From Arthrobacter sp. (GTDB lineage: Bacteria; Actinomycetota; Actinomycetes; Actinomycetales; Micrococcaceae), in the NCBI GenBank assembly GCA_026393275.1, contig JAPLAM010000095.1, positions 1 through 64,000 on the forward strand: 64,000 nt of DNA. The letters run 5' to 3'. A model generated the notes under the pieces. That model was not told the DNA's origin, ran no database searches, and was given only the letters and a program-made list of their open reading frames with translations. Positions 12,377 through 21,484 of this stretch are shown here, piece after piece; within the stretch, counting starts at the first letter, position 1, and every line of letters begins with the position of its first letter. Position numbers and translations under genes: made by a program.

Positions 12377-12913
12377 GTGAGCGCATACCCAGAATCCCCG
12401 CAGGCCACGTCGGCATGGGAAATCCGCGAGGCCACCGGCCGCGACTGGCCCGCCATCTGGGAGATCCTCGAGCCCGTCGTCAGGGCCGGTGAGACCTTCA
12501 CCTGGGACCGGGACACCACTGAGGACCAGGCCCGCACCAAGTGGTTCAAGACGGCGCCGGGCCGCACCTTCGTCGCGGTGGGCACCGGCGAGTTCGATGG
12601 CGTCGTGCTGGGCACCGGCGAGCTGCACGCGAACCAGGGGGGCGCCGGCAGCCACGTCGCCAACGCCGGCTACATGGTCCGCGCCGGGCACGGCGGCCGC
12701 GGCGTGGCCCGCGGGCTGTGCGCCTACTCGCTGGACGCAGCCCGCGCCGCCGGTTTCCGCGCCATGCAGTTTAACGCAGTGGTCGAAAGCAACGTCCGGG
12801 CCGTCGCCGCCTGGCAGGCCATGGGGTTCGAGATCCTCGCGACCATCCCGGAAGCCTTCAGGCATCCGACCCTTGGCTACGTGGGCCTGCACGTGATGTA
12901 CCGCAAGCTCTAG
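12377..12913 (+). CDS. GNAT family N-acetyltransferase
   Basis: A 178-residue acetyl-CoA-dependent acyltransferase. EIREATGRDWPAIWEILEPV opens the fold, and the acetyl-CoA loop is the run GYMVRAGHGGRGVARGLCAY. NAVVESNVRAVAAWQAMGFE is the usual C-terminal alpha4-beta6 region. The GTG start leaves a short SAYPESPQ tail; the longer open frame upstream overlaps the mshA promoter and has no similarity. Its substrate is unknown. It is divergent from mshA and its stop overlaps the convergent GH4 stop by three bases. Confidence 0.85.
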   Translation: MSAYPESPQATSAWEIREATGRDWPAIWEILEPVVRAGETFTWDRDTTEDQARTKWFKTAPGRTFVAVGTGEFDGVVLGTGELHANQGGAGSHVANAGYMVRAGHGGRGVARGLCAYSLDAARAAGFRAMQFNAVVESNVRAVAAWQAMGFEILATIPEAFRHPTLGYVGLHVMYRKL

Positions 12914-14358
12914 GGATCCGCAGCCCAAAGCGCCGTCAGCTCCGGAAACGCCGCCTCGTAGCCGGTCAGCAGCCGGGCCGCGAGGACGTCCGACGCGACC
13001 AGGGGATGCCGGGCGAAAGCGGACAAGGCGGCCTCCCTGCGGGTCCCGGCGTTCGGCGGGGTCCCGGCGCTGGACGGGGCGGCGGCCTGCACCACGAGCC
13101 GTTCGACTTCCTTGACCCGGCGCATCAGCGCCAGCTGCGCATCCGCCGGCCGGTCCTGTGGGAGCGGTACCACGCCGTCGGCGCCTATCCGGCAGGGGAC
13201 CTCGACGACGGCGTCCAGCGGCAGGCCCGGGATCGCGGCGGCCGCCGCGCCGTCGGGACCGGGCACCGCATTCGGAGTGTTCAGAACCAGTTCGGCCTCG
13301 CCGCCGCCGGACAGGGCGCGCATGACCGCAAGGGCGACCCGCTCATATCCACCGCCGGCCAGATCCTCCTCATCCCGGCGCTCACCGTCCGCCCGGGCTT
13401 CGGCCAGGTAGCCTTCCTCGCGGGACCGGCGGCCGGCGTCCCACAGCCGGTACGCCGCCGCGCCGGCCGACGCCAGCCGCGGATACAGCTCGGACTGCTG
13501 CCGGTGGATGGTCTCGCCGCGGGTCTGTGCCGCGGCGCGCATGGCGGCCACCGCGCGGGATGCCTCGTAGTAGTAGTACAGATATTCATTCGGCAGGCAG
13601 CCGAGACGGGCCAGCGACGGCTGGGGGAACAACCGTCCCTCCTCGAATCCGGCCAGCGCCCCGGCCTCGGCGAGCAGGCCGGGCAGCACGTCCTTGCCGC
13701 CCGCCTCCAGCCGGTACAGCCAGCCCAGGTGGTTGAGCCCGTAGTAGCCCACCCCGTCGAGCCGGCCTTCCGGCAGCACGACGCCGGCGGCCCGGGCCGC
13801 GCGCTGCACCAGGCCCCCGGCGGAATCGCAGATGCCCACCACCTTGCGGCCCAGCACCGGGACGAGTGCCTCGGTCACCATGCCGGCCGGATTGGTGAAG
13901 TTGACGAGCCAAGCGTCGGGGCACACGCGTTTCATCGCGTGAGCCAGGTCCAGCATCGGCGGGATGGTGCGCAGAGCGTAGGAGATGCCGCCGGCGCCGG
14001 TGGTCTCCTGGCCCAGCAGCCCCAACTCCTGCGCCACGCGCTCGTCAGCGATCCGTCCGGCCGTGCCGCCCGGACGGATGGCGGCGAACACCATGTCCGC
14101 CCCGTCCAAGGCCTCGGCCAGCGACGTGGTGCTCCGGACCGGCGGGCCGGCCGGTGCCAGCCCCGGCCGGGGACCCTGCCTGGGCAACATTGCCTGCGGT
14201 GGCGCGGCCGCCAGCACGGCCTCGATGGCGGCGAGCCGGCCGGCGTCGACGTCGTAAAGCACCAGTTCGCTGACCAACCCCGCGAAGGGGCCGGCCAAAA
14301 GCGCCCGGTAGACCAGGGGCACCCGGAATCCGCCGCCGCCGGCGATCATGAGCCGCAT
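12910..14358 (-). CDS. family 4 glycosyl hydrolase (6-phospho-beta-glucosidase-like)
   Basis: GH4 enzymes cleave (phospho)glycosides by an NAD- and metal-dependent redox mechanism. The 482-residue protein has an N-terminal dinucleotide fold (MIAGGGGFRVPLVYRAL), the pattern FAAIRPGGTAGRIADE, VNFTNPAGMVTEAL, the metal-Cys region VVGICDSAGG, and GLNHLGWLYRLE with the second-metal His. NFTNPAG plus NHLGW points to the 6-phospho-beta-glucosidase branch. The C-terminus contains an Ala/Pro/Ser-rich insert (PSSAGTPPNAGT). It is divergent from a PfkB kinase 95 bp away, so the two may share a regulator and handle one sugar. No phosphotransferase gene is adjacent, so the need for a phosphorylated substrate is inference. 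Confidence 0.85.
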   Translation of the reverse strand: MRLMIAGGGGFRVPLVYRALLAGPFAGLVSELVLYDVDAGRLAAIEAVLAAAPPQAMLPRQGPRPGLAPAGPPVRSTTSLAEALDGADMVFAAIRPGGTAGRIADERVAQELGLLGQETTGAGGISYALRTIPPMLDLAHAMKRVCPDAWLVNFTNPAGMVTEALVPVLGRKVVGICDSAGGLVQRAARAAGVVLPEGRLDGVGYYGLNHLGWLYRLEAGGKDVLPGLLAEAGALAGFEEGRLFPQPSLARLGCLPNEYLYYYYEASRAVAAMRAAAQTRGETIHRQQSELYPRLASAGAAAYRLWDAGRRSREEGYLAEARADGERRDEEDLAGGGYERVALAVMRALSGGGEAELVLNTPNAVPGPDGAAAAAIPGLPLDAVVEVPCRIGADGVVPLPQDRPADAQLALMRRVKEVERLVVQAAAPSSAGTPPNAGTRREAALSAFARHPLVASDVLAARLLTGYEAAFPELTALWAADP

Positions 14359-14364
14359 GCCAGC

Positions 14365-14370
14365 AGTCTA
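14365..14370 (-). promoter_or_regulatory. -10 hexamer of leaderless GH4 gene
   Basis: TAGACT on the minus strand lies 6 nt before the ATG. Confidence 0.5.
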
Positions 14371-14441
14371 TGCGCGGGCGCGCCGTCCGTAGGAGGGGCG
14401 CCGGCGCGGGGTGTAGCCTTTCCGCGGTCCGTGGGACAGCG

Positions 14442-14447
14442 TAGGGT
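14442..14447 (+). promoter_or_regulatory. -10 hexamer of leaderless PfkB kinase gene
   Basis: TAGGGT lies 6 nt before the ATG. Confidence 0.5.
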
Positions 14448-14453
14448 GCCGGT

Positions 14454-15545
14454 ATGGACGCGATCCCAGCCCAGCGTTTCGACCCGCTCGCCGCCGTCCG
14501 GCCCGCGTCGGCGGAGGGTTTCGACTTGCTCCTGACGGGGACCGTGTTCCAGGACATCATTTTCACCGGGTTGCCGCACGCGCCTCGGCCCGGGACGGAA
14601 GTCTGGAGCGAGGGGATGGGCAGCTGCCCGGGCGGGGTGGCGAACCAGGCCATCGCCGCGGCCCGGCTGGGGCTGCGGACCGGGCTGGCTGCCGCGTTCG
14701 GCGACGACGGCTACGGCGACTACAACTGGAAGATCCTGGACCGGCAGGAACACGTGGACCTCTCGCTGTCCCGGCGTGTCCCGGGCTGGCACTCCCCGGT
14801 CACCGTGTCGCTCAGCGTCGAAAAGGACCGCTCCATGGTTACCCACGGCCACCCGGCGCCGGTCACCTCGACGGAACTGATCGGCTGCACGCCGCCCGCG
14901 CTCGCCGCCGTCGCCGAACTCCACGAGGAGCTGGAGCCGTGGGCGATCGACGCGCACCGGGCTGGCGTGCCGCTCTTCGGTGACGTCGGCTGGGATCCCA
15001 CCGGCACGTGGGCGCCGGCGCGGCTGGACAGCCTGCAGTATTTCCATGCCTTCATGCCCAACCAGCTGGAAGCCATGGCCTTCACCGGCAAGGACAACCC
15101 GTGGGCCGCGCTCTATGCGCTCGCGGACAAGGTCCCGGTGGCCGTGGTGACCCTGGGCCCGCAGGGGTCAATGGCGGTAGACTCCCAAACCGGCGAGGAG
15201 GAGTGGGTTCCGTCGTTGCCGGTCACAGCCCTCGATGCCACCGGCGCCGGGGACTGCTTCGGGGCCGCCTTCATCGTCGGCTGCCTCGCCGGGTGGCCGC
15301 TGGGGGACCGGCTGCGCTTCGCGAATCTTTGCGCCGCCCTGGCCGTGCAACAGGTCGGCGGCTCGCTCGCCGCGCCCGGCTGGGGGGACCTTGCCGACTG
15401 GTGGCAGCGTGCCAACGCCCGCAAGGAACGCAAGGGCAGTCAATGGCTGCGCCGCTACCGCTTCCTCGAAGAGATCGTCTGCGACGTGCCCCCGGCGGCG
15501 CAACGGCGGGCGACGGCGACCATCGCGCACCTCTCCGACGCTTAA
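14454..15545 (+). CDS. PfkB family carbohydrate kinase
   Basis: Ribokinase-like sugar or nucleoside kinase of 363 residues. The N-terminal DLLLTGTVFQDIIFTGL, the glycine pair region GSCPGGVANQAIAAARLGL (substrate lid), and the C-terminal ATP/anion-hole motif LDATGAGDCFGAAF with catalytic Asp are all intact. A C-terminal extension of about 50 residues, rich in Arg (ANARKERKGSQWLRRYRF), is longer than in typical family members. Divergent from the GH4 gene, with which it may form a small sugar-use locus. The sugar cannot be told from sequence. Confidence 0.85.
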   Translation: MDAIPAQRFDPLAAVRPASAEGFDLLLTGTVFQDIIFTGLPHAPRPGTEVWSEGMGSCPGGVANQAIAAARLGLRTGLAAAFGDDGYGDYNWKILDRQEHVDLSLSRRVPGWHSPVTVSLSVEKDRSMVTHGHPAPVTSTELIGCTPPALAAVAELHEELEPWAIDAHRAGVPLFGDVGWDPTGTWAPARLDSLQYFHAFMPNQLEAMAFTGKDNPWAALYALADKVPVAVVTLGPQGSMAVDSQTGEEEWVPSLPVTALDATGAGDCFGAAFIVGCLAGWPLGDRLRFANLCAALAVQQVGGSLAAPGWGDLADWWQRANARKERKGSQWLRRYRFLEEIVCDVPPAAQRRATATIAHLSDA

Positions 15546-15575
15546 GGTGGCTGGCTGCTGGTTGGGGCAGCGCCG

Positions 15576-15863
15576 CTGGACATGCCCTCCGCGTGGTCTG
15601 AGGAACGGACATAGTCCCAATATGCCCGCTCATGGCTTCCGGGACTGAGCATGTCCGGCGGGGGTCGCGCGGAGCCACGCCTTGTCACGGAGGAGTATGC
15701 CCTCCGCCAAGGCTGAGGAATGAGCATAGTCCGAATGTGCCCGCTCATTGCTTCAAGGAATGAGCATGTTCCGAAGCGAAAAGGGCATGTGCGGCGGGGT
15801 TGCACGGGGCCACGCCGTGTCAGGAATGAGCATGTCCCGAAGCCAAGAATGAGCATGTCCCGA
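15576..15863. repeat. Degenerate tandem repeat with GAATGAGCATGTCC motifs
   Basis: This 374-bp gene-free gap holds two imperfect copies of a unit offset by 115 bp: ATGCCCTCC at 15582 and 15697, GAGGAAnnnnCATAGTCC at 15600 and 15715. The units end with GCCACGCCnTGTCA at 15674 and 15810, where the second unit has 21 extra bases. Inside and after them, the motif GAATGAGCATGTCCCGA or a close variant occurs at 15643, 15718, 15758, 15824 and 15847, with a weaker form near 15603. GCTCATT and AATGAGC form an inverted repeat across 9 bases at 15743-15765. No open frame fits. Another copy lies upstream of groES. Function unknown. Confidence 0.8.
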
Positions 15864-15907
15864 GGTCGCGGGCGAGGGCGGAATTCAGCAGCATCTGCCG
15901 CCACCCG

Positions 15908-15913
15908 TAGAAT
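15908..15913 (+). promoter_or_regulatory. -10 hexamer of leaderless alr
   Basis: TAGAAT lies 6 nt before the GTG at 15920. This spacing favours that GTG over the adjacent ATG at 15923. Confidence 0.55.
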
Positions 15914-15919
15914 CGTAAG

Positions 15920-17146
15920 GTGATGTACCCAGCAGCAACAGGTGATTTCCAGCCCTTGGCAGAAGCAGGTCCGGGCGGCCATGTCGAGGAGCGCTCGGCG
16001 ATTATCGACCTTGAGGCCATCCGGCACAACGTCCGGCGCTTGGCCGCCGTCGCATCGCCGGCCAAGATCATGGCCGTCGTCAAGGCGGACGCCTACGGGC
16101 ACGGTGCCGTTCCGGTTGCCCGCGCTGCGCTCAGCGCCGGGGCGAGTTGGCTGGGCGTCGCCCACATCTCTGAAGCCCTTGCCCTGCGGGCCGCCGGGAT
16201 CGAGGCGCCCTTGCTGGCCTGGCTGCACACGCCGGAGAGCAACTTCGCCGCCGCCGTGGCTGCCGGGATCGACATTGGCTGCTCCGGCTGGGAGCTCGGC
16301 CGGATTGCGGCCGCCGCCCGCGAGCAGGAACGCCCGGCCCGGATCCATTTGAAGGTGGACACCGGGCTCGGCCGCAACGGGGTCACCCTGGAGTCGTGGG
16401 ACACGCTCCTCGGCGAAGCCATGGAATACCAGGACCAGGGGCTGTTGCGCGTGGTCGGGATCTTCTCCCACCTTGCCGTCGCCGACGAACCCGACCGCCC
16501 CGAAACGGACCAGCAGCTGGACGCTTTCCGCGAGGTCCTGGCGATAGCCCAGGACGCCGGCGTCGATCCCGAGGTCCGCCACCTGGCCAACACTCCCGCG
16601 ACCCTCTCCCGCCCGGACACGCACTTCGACCTGGTCCGGGTGGGCCTGGGCATCTACGGGCTCTCGCCGTTCGAAGGGCAGAGCTCCGCGGAAGTCGGCC
16701 TGCGCCCGGCAATGACGGTGCGGGCCGTCATCGCGCACTGCAAGGACGTGCCCGCCGGCCAGGGCGTCTCCTACGGGCTGAACTACCGCACAACCGGCCC
16801 CAGCACCCTGGGGCTCGTCCCGCTGGGCTACGCCGACGGCGTGCCGCGGGTCGCCACCGGCGGCCCCATCCGCGTGGACAGGGTGAACTACCCCGTGGTG
16901 GGCCGCATCGCCATGGACCAGATGGTGATCGACCTCGGCCCGCGGCAGGTCTCCGCCGGCGGACCCAGCCTGCTGGGCGCCGAAGCCGTGATGTTCGGCG
17001 ACGGCACCGACGGCGGCCCCACCGCCGAGGACTGGGCCAGGGCGGCCGGCACCAACAACTACGAAATTGTCACCCGGATCAGTCCGCGGGTGCCGCGCCG
17101 CTATGTCAACGAGGAGCCGGCCTCCGACGGCGGGGCCGGCCAGTGA
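15920..17146 (+). CDS. alr: alanine racemase
   Basis: PLP enzyme that interconverts L- and D-alanine for peptidoglycan. The PLP lysine lies in AVVKADAYGHGAVPVARA, followed by the barrel segments GLGRNGV and HLANTPATL and the C-terminal RVGRIAMDQMVIDLG-type segment (VVGRIAMDQMVIDLG), whose partner Tyr is in GVSYGLNYRT. 408 residues including a short tail. GTG at 15920 is chosen for the leaderless promoter spacing. It is the first gene of a tight operon: its stop overlaps the tsaE start (GTGA), and alr-tsaE-tsaB-rimI-tsaD is a common actinobacterial order. Confidence 0.95.
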   Translation: MMYPAATGDFQPLAEAGPGGHVEERSAIIDLEAIRHNVRRLAAVASPAKIMAVVKADAYGHGAVPVARAALSAGASWLGVAHISEALALRAAGIEAPLLAWLHTPESNFAAAVAAGIDIGCSGWELGRIAAAAREQERPARIHLKVDTGLGRNGVTLESWDTLLGEAMEYQDQGLLRVVGIFSHLAVADEPDRPETDQQLDAFREVLAIAQDAGVDPEVRHLANTPATLSRPDTHFDLVRVGLGIYGLSPFEGQSSAEVGLRPAMTVRAVIAHCKDVPAGQGVSYGLNYRTTGPSTLGLVPLGYADGVPRVATGGPIRVDRVNYPVVGRIAMDQMVIDLGPRQVSAGGPSLLGAEAVMFGDGTDGGPTAEDWARAAGTNNYEIVTRISPRVPRRYVNEEPASDGGAGQ

Positions 17147-17769
17147 GTGAACCGGCCTGGCAGCGGACCCTCGACGTCGGGACCGCGGAGCAGACGCACG
17201 CCCTCGCGGCCGCCCTCGGCGCCGGCCTGCAGGCAGGGGACCTGCTGGTCCTCAGCGGCGAACTGGGCGCCGGGAAGACCACCTTCACCCAGGGGCTTGG
17301 AGAAGGCCTCGGGGTGCGCGCCGGCATCATCTCACCGACCTTTGTGCTGGTCCGGATTCACCCGAACCTGCCGGACGGACCCCGACCCGGCGGCCCGGAT
17401 CTGGTCCACGTCGATGCCTACCGGCTGGGATCCGCTTCCGAAATCGATGACATCGACCTGGAAAACACCATGGACGGTGCCGTGACGGTAGTCGAGTGGG
17501 GCCGCGGCCGGGTGGAGCACCTGAGCGAGAGCCGGCTCGAAGTAGAGCTTCACCGCCGGCTGGGCGGCGCCCAGCCCCAGCCCGGCGCCCAGCCGCAGCC
17601 CGGTGCCGAGCCGCAGCCCGGTGCCGAGCCTGCCGTGCTGGATTTCGACGCCGACGACGCCGACGAGCCCAGGACCGTGGTGTTCCGCGGCTTCGGGCCG
17701 CGCTGGCCTGACCCGCCGACGGCTCTTGGCGGCTTCCCCCACCCGCGCGCGGCCCCGGAAAAGGACTGA
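17143..17769 (+). CDS. tsaE: tRNA threonylcarbamoyladenosine biosynthesis ATPase TsaE, with repeat-bearing C-terminal extension
   Basis: P-loop ATPase that works with TsaB and TsaD to install t6A37 on ANN-decoding tRNAs. Walker A is GELGAGKTTFTQGLG (about residues 40-54), preceded by the family pattern LAAALGAGLQAGDLLVLSG and followed by SPTFVLVRIH, VDAYRL and VVEWG. The core ends near residue 140. The remaining 65 residues hold three QPQPGA-type hexapeptides and an acidic FDADDADEP stretch, absent from the minimal enzyme. The GTG start overlaps the alr stop. tsaB follows after 2 bp. Confidence 0.93.
   Translation: MSEPAWQRTLDVGTAEQTHALAAALGAGLQAGDLLVLSGELGAGKTTFTQGLGEGLGVRAGIISPTFVLVRIHPNLPDGPRPGGPDLVHVDAYRLGSASEIDDIDLENTMDGAVTVVEWGRGRVEHLSESRLEVELHRRLGGAQPQPGAQPQPGAEPQPGAEPAVLDFDADDADEPRTVVFRGFGPRWPDPPTALGGFPHPRAAPEKD
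17572..17625 (+). repeat. Three in-frame 18-bp repeats inside tsaE
   Basis: Three 18-bp units (CAGCCGCAGCCCGGTGCC and variants) start at 17572, 17590 and 17608. They encode QPQPGA, QPQPGA and EPQPGA. They lie in the non-catalytic tail and could vary in copy number by slippage. Confidence 0.85.
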
Positions 17770-17771
17770 CC

Positions 17772-18443
17772 ATGCTGATCCTTGCCATCGACACCTCAGC
17801 GGTCGCCAGCGCCGCGCTCGTTTCTGACGATTCGTTGGAATCTGTCATCGGCAGCTTCGCCACCGAGGACACCCGCAGCCACGCTGAAGTGCTGGCGCCG
17901 GGCATCGAGCAGCTGCTCGCCGGCGCGGGACTCAGCGGCGCCGACGTCGACGTCATTGTCGCCGGGGTGGGGCCGGGCCCTTTCACGGGTCTGCGCTCCG
18001 GCATCGTCACGGCCCGCAGCCTGGCATTTGTCTGGCAGAAGCCCCTCTACGGGCTGATGAGCCTTGATGCGATTGCCCTGGAGGTTGCAGAGTCCACGGA
18101 GGCGGCGGCCGAGTTCATCGTGGCCACCGACGCGCGCCGCAAGGAGGTCTACTGGGCCCGCTACGCTCTGGCCGGGAGTCAGTTGCCGCATCTGCTGGAC
18201 GGTCCGCACGTGGGATTCGCCGCCGGGCTGCCGGACCTCCCCGTCTACGGCGCGGGCGCCGGCCTGTACCCGGATGTCCTGCACGCGGTCCCCGAATTCG
18301 CCGCACGGCAGCCGGAGGCGCTCTCGCTGGGCCAGTTCGCGCTTGCTCGCCTCGCGGCGGGGGAGCAGCTCCTGGACACCACCCCGCTGTACCTGCGCGA
18401 ATCCGACGCGCAGGTCCCCGGCCCGCGGAAGAGAGCGCTGTGA
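17772..18443 (+). CDS. tsaB: tRNA threonylcarbamoyladenosine biosynthesis protein TsaB
   Basis: ASKHA-fold partner of TsaD and TsaE in t6A formation. The 223-residue protein starts [15 protein letters not shown] and contains [16 protein letters not shown] and the signature [20 protein letters not shown]. TsaB lacks the metal-binding His pair of TsaD, as expected. It follows tsaE by 2 bp and its stop overlaps the rimI start by four bases (GTGA). Confidence 0.94.
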   Translation: MLILAIDTSAVASAALVSDDSLESVIGSFATEDTRSHAEVLAPGIEQLLAGAGLSGADVDVIVAGVGPGPFTGLRSGIVTARSLAFVWQKPLYGLMSLDAIALEVAESTEAAAEFIVATDARRKEVYWARYALAGSQLPHLLDGPHVGFAAGLPDLPVYGAGAGLYPDVLHAVPEFAARQPEALSLGQFALARLAAGEQLLDTTPLYLRESDAQVPGPRKRAL

Positions 18444-19051
18444 ACGCCCCGGACATTCCCCCGGACACGCCCCGGCAGACGCCGCCGGGAACATCCCCGT
18501 CCGGCGTGACGCTGAGGTCCATGGTTTCCGCGGACATCGCTGCCGTGCACGACCTGGAGCGCCGGCTGTTCCCGGTGGACGCCTGGCCGCTGCAGATGTT
18601 TATCGACGAACTGGCGCAGGCCGAGACCCGGCACTACCTCGTCGCGGAGGCGTCCGGCGCAATAGTCGGGTACGCCGGACTGATGTGCATCGAACCCATC
18701 GCGGACGTCCAGACCATCGCCGTCGTGCCCGCGCAGGAGGGCCGCGGCATCGGTTCGGCACTGCTGACCGAACTCATCCGGGAAAGCCGGCGGCGCCGCG
18801 CCGCCGATGTGCTGCTGGAGGTGCGGGCCGACAACCCGCGCGCCCAGCAGCTCTACCGGCGCTTCGGCTTCGAGCAGATCCATGTCCGCCGCCGCTATTA
18901 CCGCGACGGCGTCGACGCGCTGATCATGCGCCTCCAGCTGCAAGCAGCGGAGAACCCGCCAGCGGGGGACACACCATCGAACACAAACCCTGCGAACACG
19001 CCGCATCAGACGCCGCATCAGACAACGCCGAGGGAAACAGGCCAAGCATGA
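18440..19051 (+). CDS. rimI: ribosomal-protein-alanine N-acetyltransferase RimI-like
   Basis: GNAT acetyltransferase; RimI acetylates the N-terminus of ribosomal protein S18 and related targets. The core [40 protein letters not shown] (acetyl-CoA loop QEGRGIG) and [19 protein letters not shown] are standard. About 30 extra N-terminal residues (Pro/Thr-rich) and a 40-residue C-terminal tail with [11 protein letters not shown] are unusual and low in complexity. Translationally coupled at both ends (overlaps tsaB and tsaD by four bases). Confidence 0.9.
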   Translation: MNAPDIPPDTPRQTPPGTSPSGVTLRSMVSADIAAVHDLERRLFPVDAWPLQMFIDELAQAETRHYLVAEASGAIVGYAGLMCIEPIADVQTIAVVPAQEGRGIGSALLTELIRESRRRRAADVLLEVRADNPRAQQLYRRFGFEQIHVRRRYYRDGVDALIMRLQLQAAENPPAGDTPSNTNPANTPHQTPHQTTPRETGQA

Positions 19052-20187
19052 ACCACCACCCGCAGAGCTCCCAGCCGCTGGTGCTGGGGATCGAGTCCTC
19101 GTGCGACGAGACCGGCGTCGGCCTTGTCCGCGGCACCCGGCTGCTGGCCAACACTGTCTCCTCGTCCATGGAGGAGCATGTCCGCTTTGGCGGCGTCATC
19201 CCGGAGATCGCCTCGCGCGCGCACCTCGACGCCTTCGTTCCCACCCTCCGGGAGGCCCTCGCCGCAGCGGGCGTGACCCTGGACGACGTCGACGCCATCG
19301 CTGTCACCTCCGGCCCGGGCCTCGCCGGAGCACTCATGGTGGGGGTCTGCGCGGCCAAGGCACTCGCCGTCGCGACCGGCAAACCGCTGTACGCAATCAA
19401 CCACCTGGTGGCGCACGTCGGCGTCGGCCTGCTCGAGCCGGCCCCCGGGGCTCCCGGGACCTGCGCCGAGAAGGCCCCGCAGGCAGACGGTTCTCCGGCG
19501 AACACCCTGCCGGAGAACCTCGGCGCGCTCCTGGTCTCCGGCGGCCATACCGAGATCCTGCGGATCCGCAGCATCACGGACGACGTCGAGCTGCTCGGCT
19601 CAACCATCGACGACGCCGCCGGCGAGGCGTACGACAAGGTGGCCCGGCTGCTGGGGCTCGGCTACCCGGGCGGACCGGCGATCGACAGGCTCGCGCGGAC
19701 TGGCAACGCGAAGGCGATCCGTTTCCCGCGCGGGCTCACCCAGCCGAAGTACATGGGGACGGCGGAGGAACCCGGCCCGCACCGCTATGACTGGTCCTTC
19801 AGCGGCCTCAAGACCGCCGTCGCCCGCTGCGTTGAGCAGTTCGAGGCCCGCGGCGAAGAGGTGCCGGTGGCGGACATCGCGGCGGCCTTCCAGGAAGCCG
19901 TGGTGGATGTCATCACGTCGAAGGCGGTGCTCGCCTGCCGGGAAAACGGCGTCACCGAGCTGCTGCTGGGCGGGGGAGTGGCCGCAAACTCGCGGCTGCG
20001 CCAGCTTACGGAACAGCGCTGCGGCGCGGCGGGCATCCGGCTGACCGTTCCGCCGCTGGTGCTGTGCACGGACAACGGCGCCATGGTGGCCGCCCTCGGC
20101 GCGCAGCTGGTGATGGCCGGGGTGGCACCGAGCGGGATCCGTTTCGCGCCGGATTCCTCGATGCCGGTCACCTCCGTATCCGCCTAG
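19048..20187 (+). CDS. tsaD: tRNA N6-adenosine threonylcarbamoyltransferase
   Basis: Catalytic subunit that transfers threonylcarbamoyl to A37 of tRNA. The ASKHA start [30 protein letters not shown], the metal ligands in INHLVAHV (HxxxH), [11 protein letters not shown] and [11 protein letters not shown] are intact. 379 residues is slightly long because of an insert ([19 protein letters not shown], about residues 137-155). The ATG overlaps the rimI stop; a longer open frame that runs back through rimI is not coding. Last gene of the alr operon, convergent with the YbdK-type gene 16 bp away. Confidence 0.95.
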   Translation: MNHHPQSSQPLVLGIESSCDETGVGLVRGTRLLANTVSSSMEEHVRFGGVIPEIASRAHLDAFVPTLREALAAAGVTLDDVDAIAVTSGPGLAGALMVGVCAAKALAVATGKPLYAINHLVAHVGVGLLEPAPGAPGTCAEKAPQADGSPANTLPENLGALLVSGGHTEILRIRSITDDVELLGSTIDDAAGEAYDKVARLLGLGYPGGPAIDRLARTGNAKAIRFPRGLTQPKYMGTAEEPGPHRYDWSFSGLKTAVARCVEQFEARGEEVPVADIAAAFQEAVVDVITSKAVLACRENGVTELLLGGGVAANSRLRQLTEQRCGAAGIRLTVPPLVLCTDNGAMVAALGAQLVMAGVAPSGIRFAPDSSMPVTSVSA

Positions 20188-20203
20188 CAGGAAGAGACAG
20201 CAG

Positions 20204-21355
20204 CTAGGCTCCGGGCCCCTTGCGCATCTGATCGACCAGGTCCAGGACGACGGCGCGCAGGTCACCGCCGTGCTTTGCCGCCACACGCCGCTGCCGCTGG
20301 TACCCGGCCCCGCGCTCGATGATTTTCAGGACGTCGGCCAGCTCCGCACTGCAGCCCAGTTTCACGGCGACGGGTTCCAGCCGCGCGACCGTCTCCCGGA
20401 TGTGATCCGTGACGAGCTGCTCGTTGCCCTCGGCGTCGAGGATGATAATGGCGTCCAAGCCGTAGCGGGCGGCACGCCATTTGTTTTCCTGGACATGCCA
20501 GGGCGGCATGGTCGGGATGGTGCCGCCGTTGTCCAGTGTCGTGGAGAAGTCGTCCACGAGGCACTGCGTCAGGGCGGCGATGGCGCCGACCTCCTCGAGC
20601 GTGGCCAGGCCGTCGCAGATGCGCATCTCGATGGTGCCGAAATGCGGGACGGGCCGGATGTCCCAGCGGATTTCGGAGAGCGAGTCGATCACGCCGGTGG
20701 TGAACATGTCCTGCGCGTAGGACTCGAAGTCTTCCCAGCTGGCGAACTGGAAGGGCAGGCCGGCGGTGGGCAGCTGCTGGAACATCAGCGCGCGCTGGGA
20801 GGCGTAGCCGGTGTCCTCGCCGCCCCAGAAGGGGCTGGAGGCGGACAGGGCCTGGAATTGCGGGAAGTAGTTCACCAGGCCGTCCAGGACCGGGAGGACC
20901 TTGTCCCGGCTGTCGAGGCCGACGTGGACATGGACCCCGTAGATGACCATCTGGCGGCCCCACCACTGGGTGCGGTCGATCAGCTTGGCGTACCGCTCCT
21001 TATCCGTCACGGGCTGCAGCTGCGGGGGACTGAAGGGGTGGCTGCCGGCGCAGAAGACCTCGACGCCCATCGGGTCCGTGACATCCCGGACCGCCGCGAG
21101 GGAACTGCTCAGGTCCGCCTTCGCCTCGGCGACCGTGCTGCAGATGCCGGTGACAAGTTCCACCGTGTTGAGCAGCAGCTCCTGTTTGATGTGCGGGTGT
21201 TCGTCATCCTCGTTCAGCTCGGGATGCCTCGCGGCGACACCGCGGAGGACCTGTTTGGCCACCGAGGCCAGCTCGCCGGTTTCGGCATCGACAAGGGCGA
21301 GTTCCCATTCCACACCAAGAGTTGATTGCCTGGATGAAGCGAAATCAATCTTCAT
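20204..21355 (-). CDS. YbdK family carboxylate-amine ligase (glutamate--cysteine ligase type 2-like)
   Basis: ATP-grasp-like GCS2 fold of 383 residues. The start STLGVEWELALVD, the strand IKQELLLNTVELVTGIC, YGVHVHVGLDSRD and FGTIEMRICDGLATLEE are typical of the YbdK group. E. coli YbdK has weak gamma-glutamylcysteine ligase activity; in a mycothiol producer glutathione is not expected, so the true product is uncertain. GAAGGGA precedes the ATG at normal spacing. Stands alone between tsaD and a divergent GH3 gene. Confidence 0.85.
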   Translation of the reverse strand: MKIDFASSRQSTLGVEWELALVDAETGELASVAKQVLRGVAARHPELNEDDEHPHIKQELLLNTVELVTGICSTVAEAKADLSSSLAAVRDVTDPMGVEVFCAGSHPFSPPQLQPVTDKERYAKLIDRTQWWGRQMVIYGVHVHVGLDSRDKVLPVLDGLVNYFPQFQALSASSPFWGGEDTGYASQRALMFQQLPTAGLPFQFASWEDFESYAQDMFTTGVIDSLSEIRWDIRPVPHFGTIEMRICDGLATLEEVGAIAALTQCLVDDFSTTLDNGGTIPTMPPWHVQENKWRAARYGLDAIIILDAEGNEQLVTDHIRETVARLEPVAVKLGCSAELADVLKIIERGAGYQRQRRVAAKHGGDLRAVVLDLVDQMRKGPGA

Positions 21356-21471
21356 GTGGTCCCTTCGCGGTGTTGGTGCACGCCATTGCCGGCGCCATTC
21401 TGGCCAGCAATTTTTGCTGCCGGACGGCCTGCTGTGGCACGCCGACGGCGTTTCCCAGTGTAGTGCAGGGG

Positions 21472-21477
21472 TAGCAT
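21472..21477 (+). promoter_or_regulatory. -10 hexamer of leaderless GH3 gene
   Basis: TAGCAT lies 7 nt before the GTG at 21485. Confidence 0.45.
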
Positions 21478-21484
21478 CGAGCTG

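Noticed and set aside
15546..15919. CRISPR array in the repeat region
   Set aside because: Repeats are imperfect, unevenly spaced and lack unique spacers of constant length; no cas genes.
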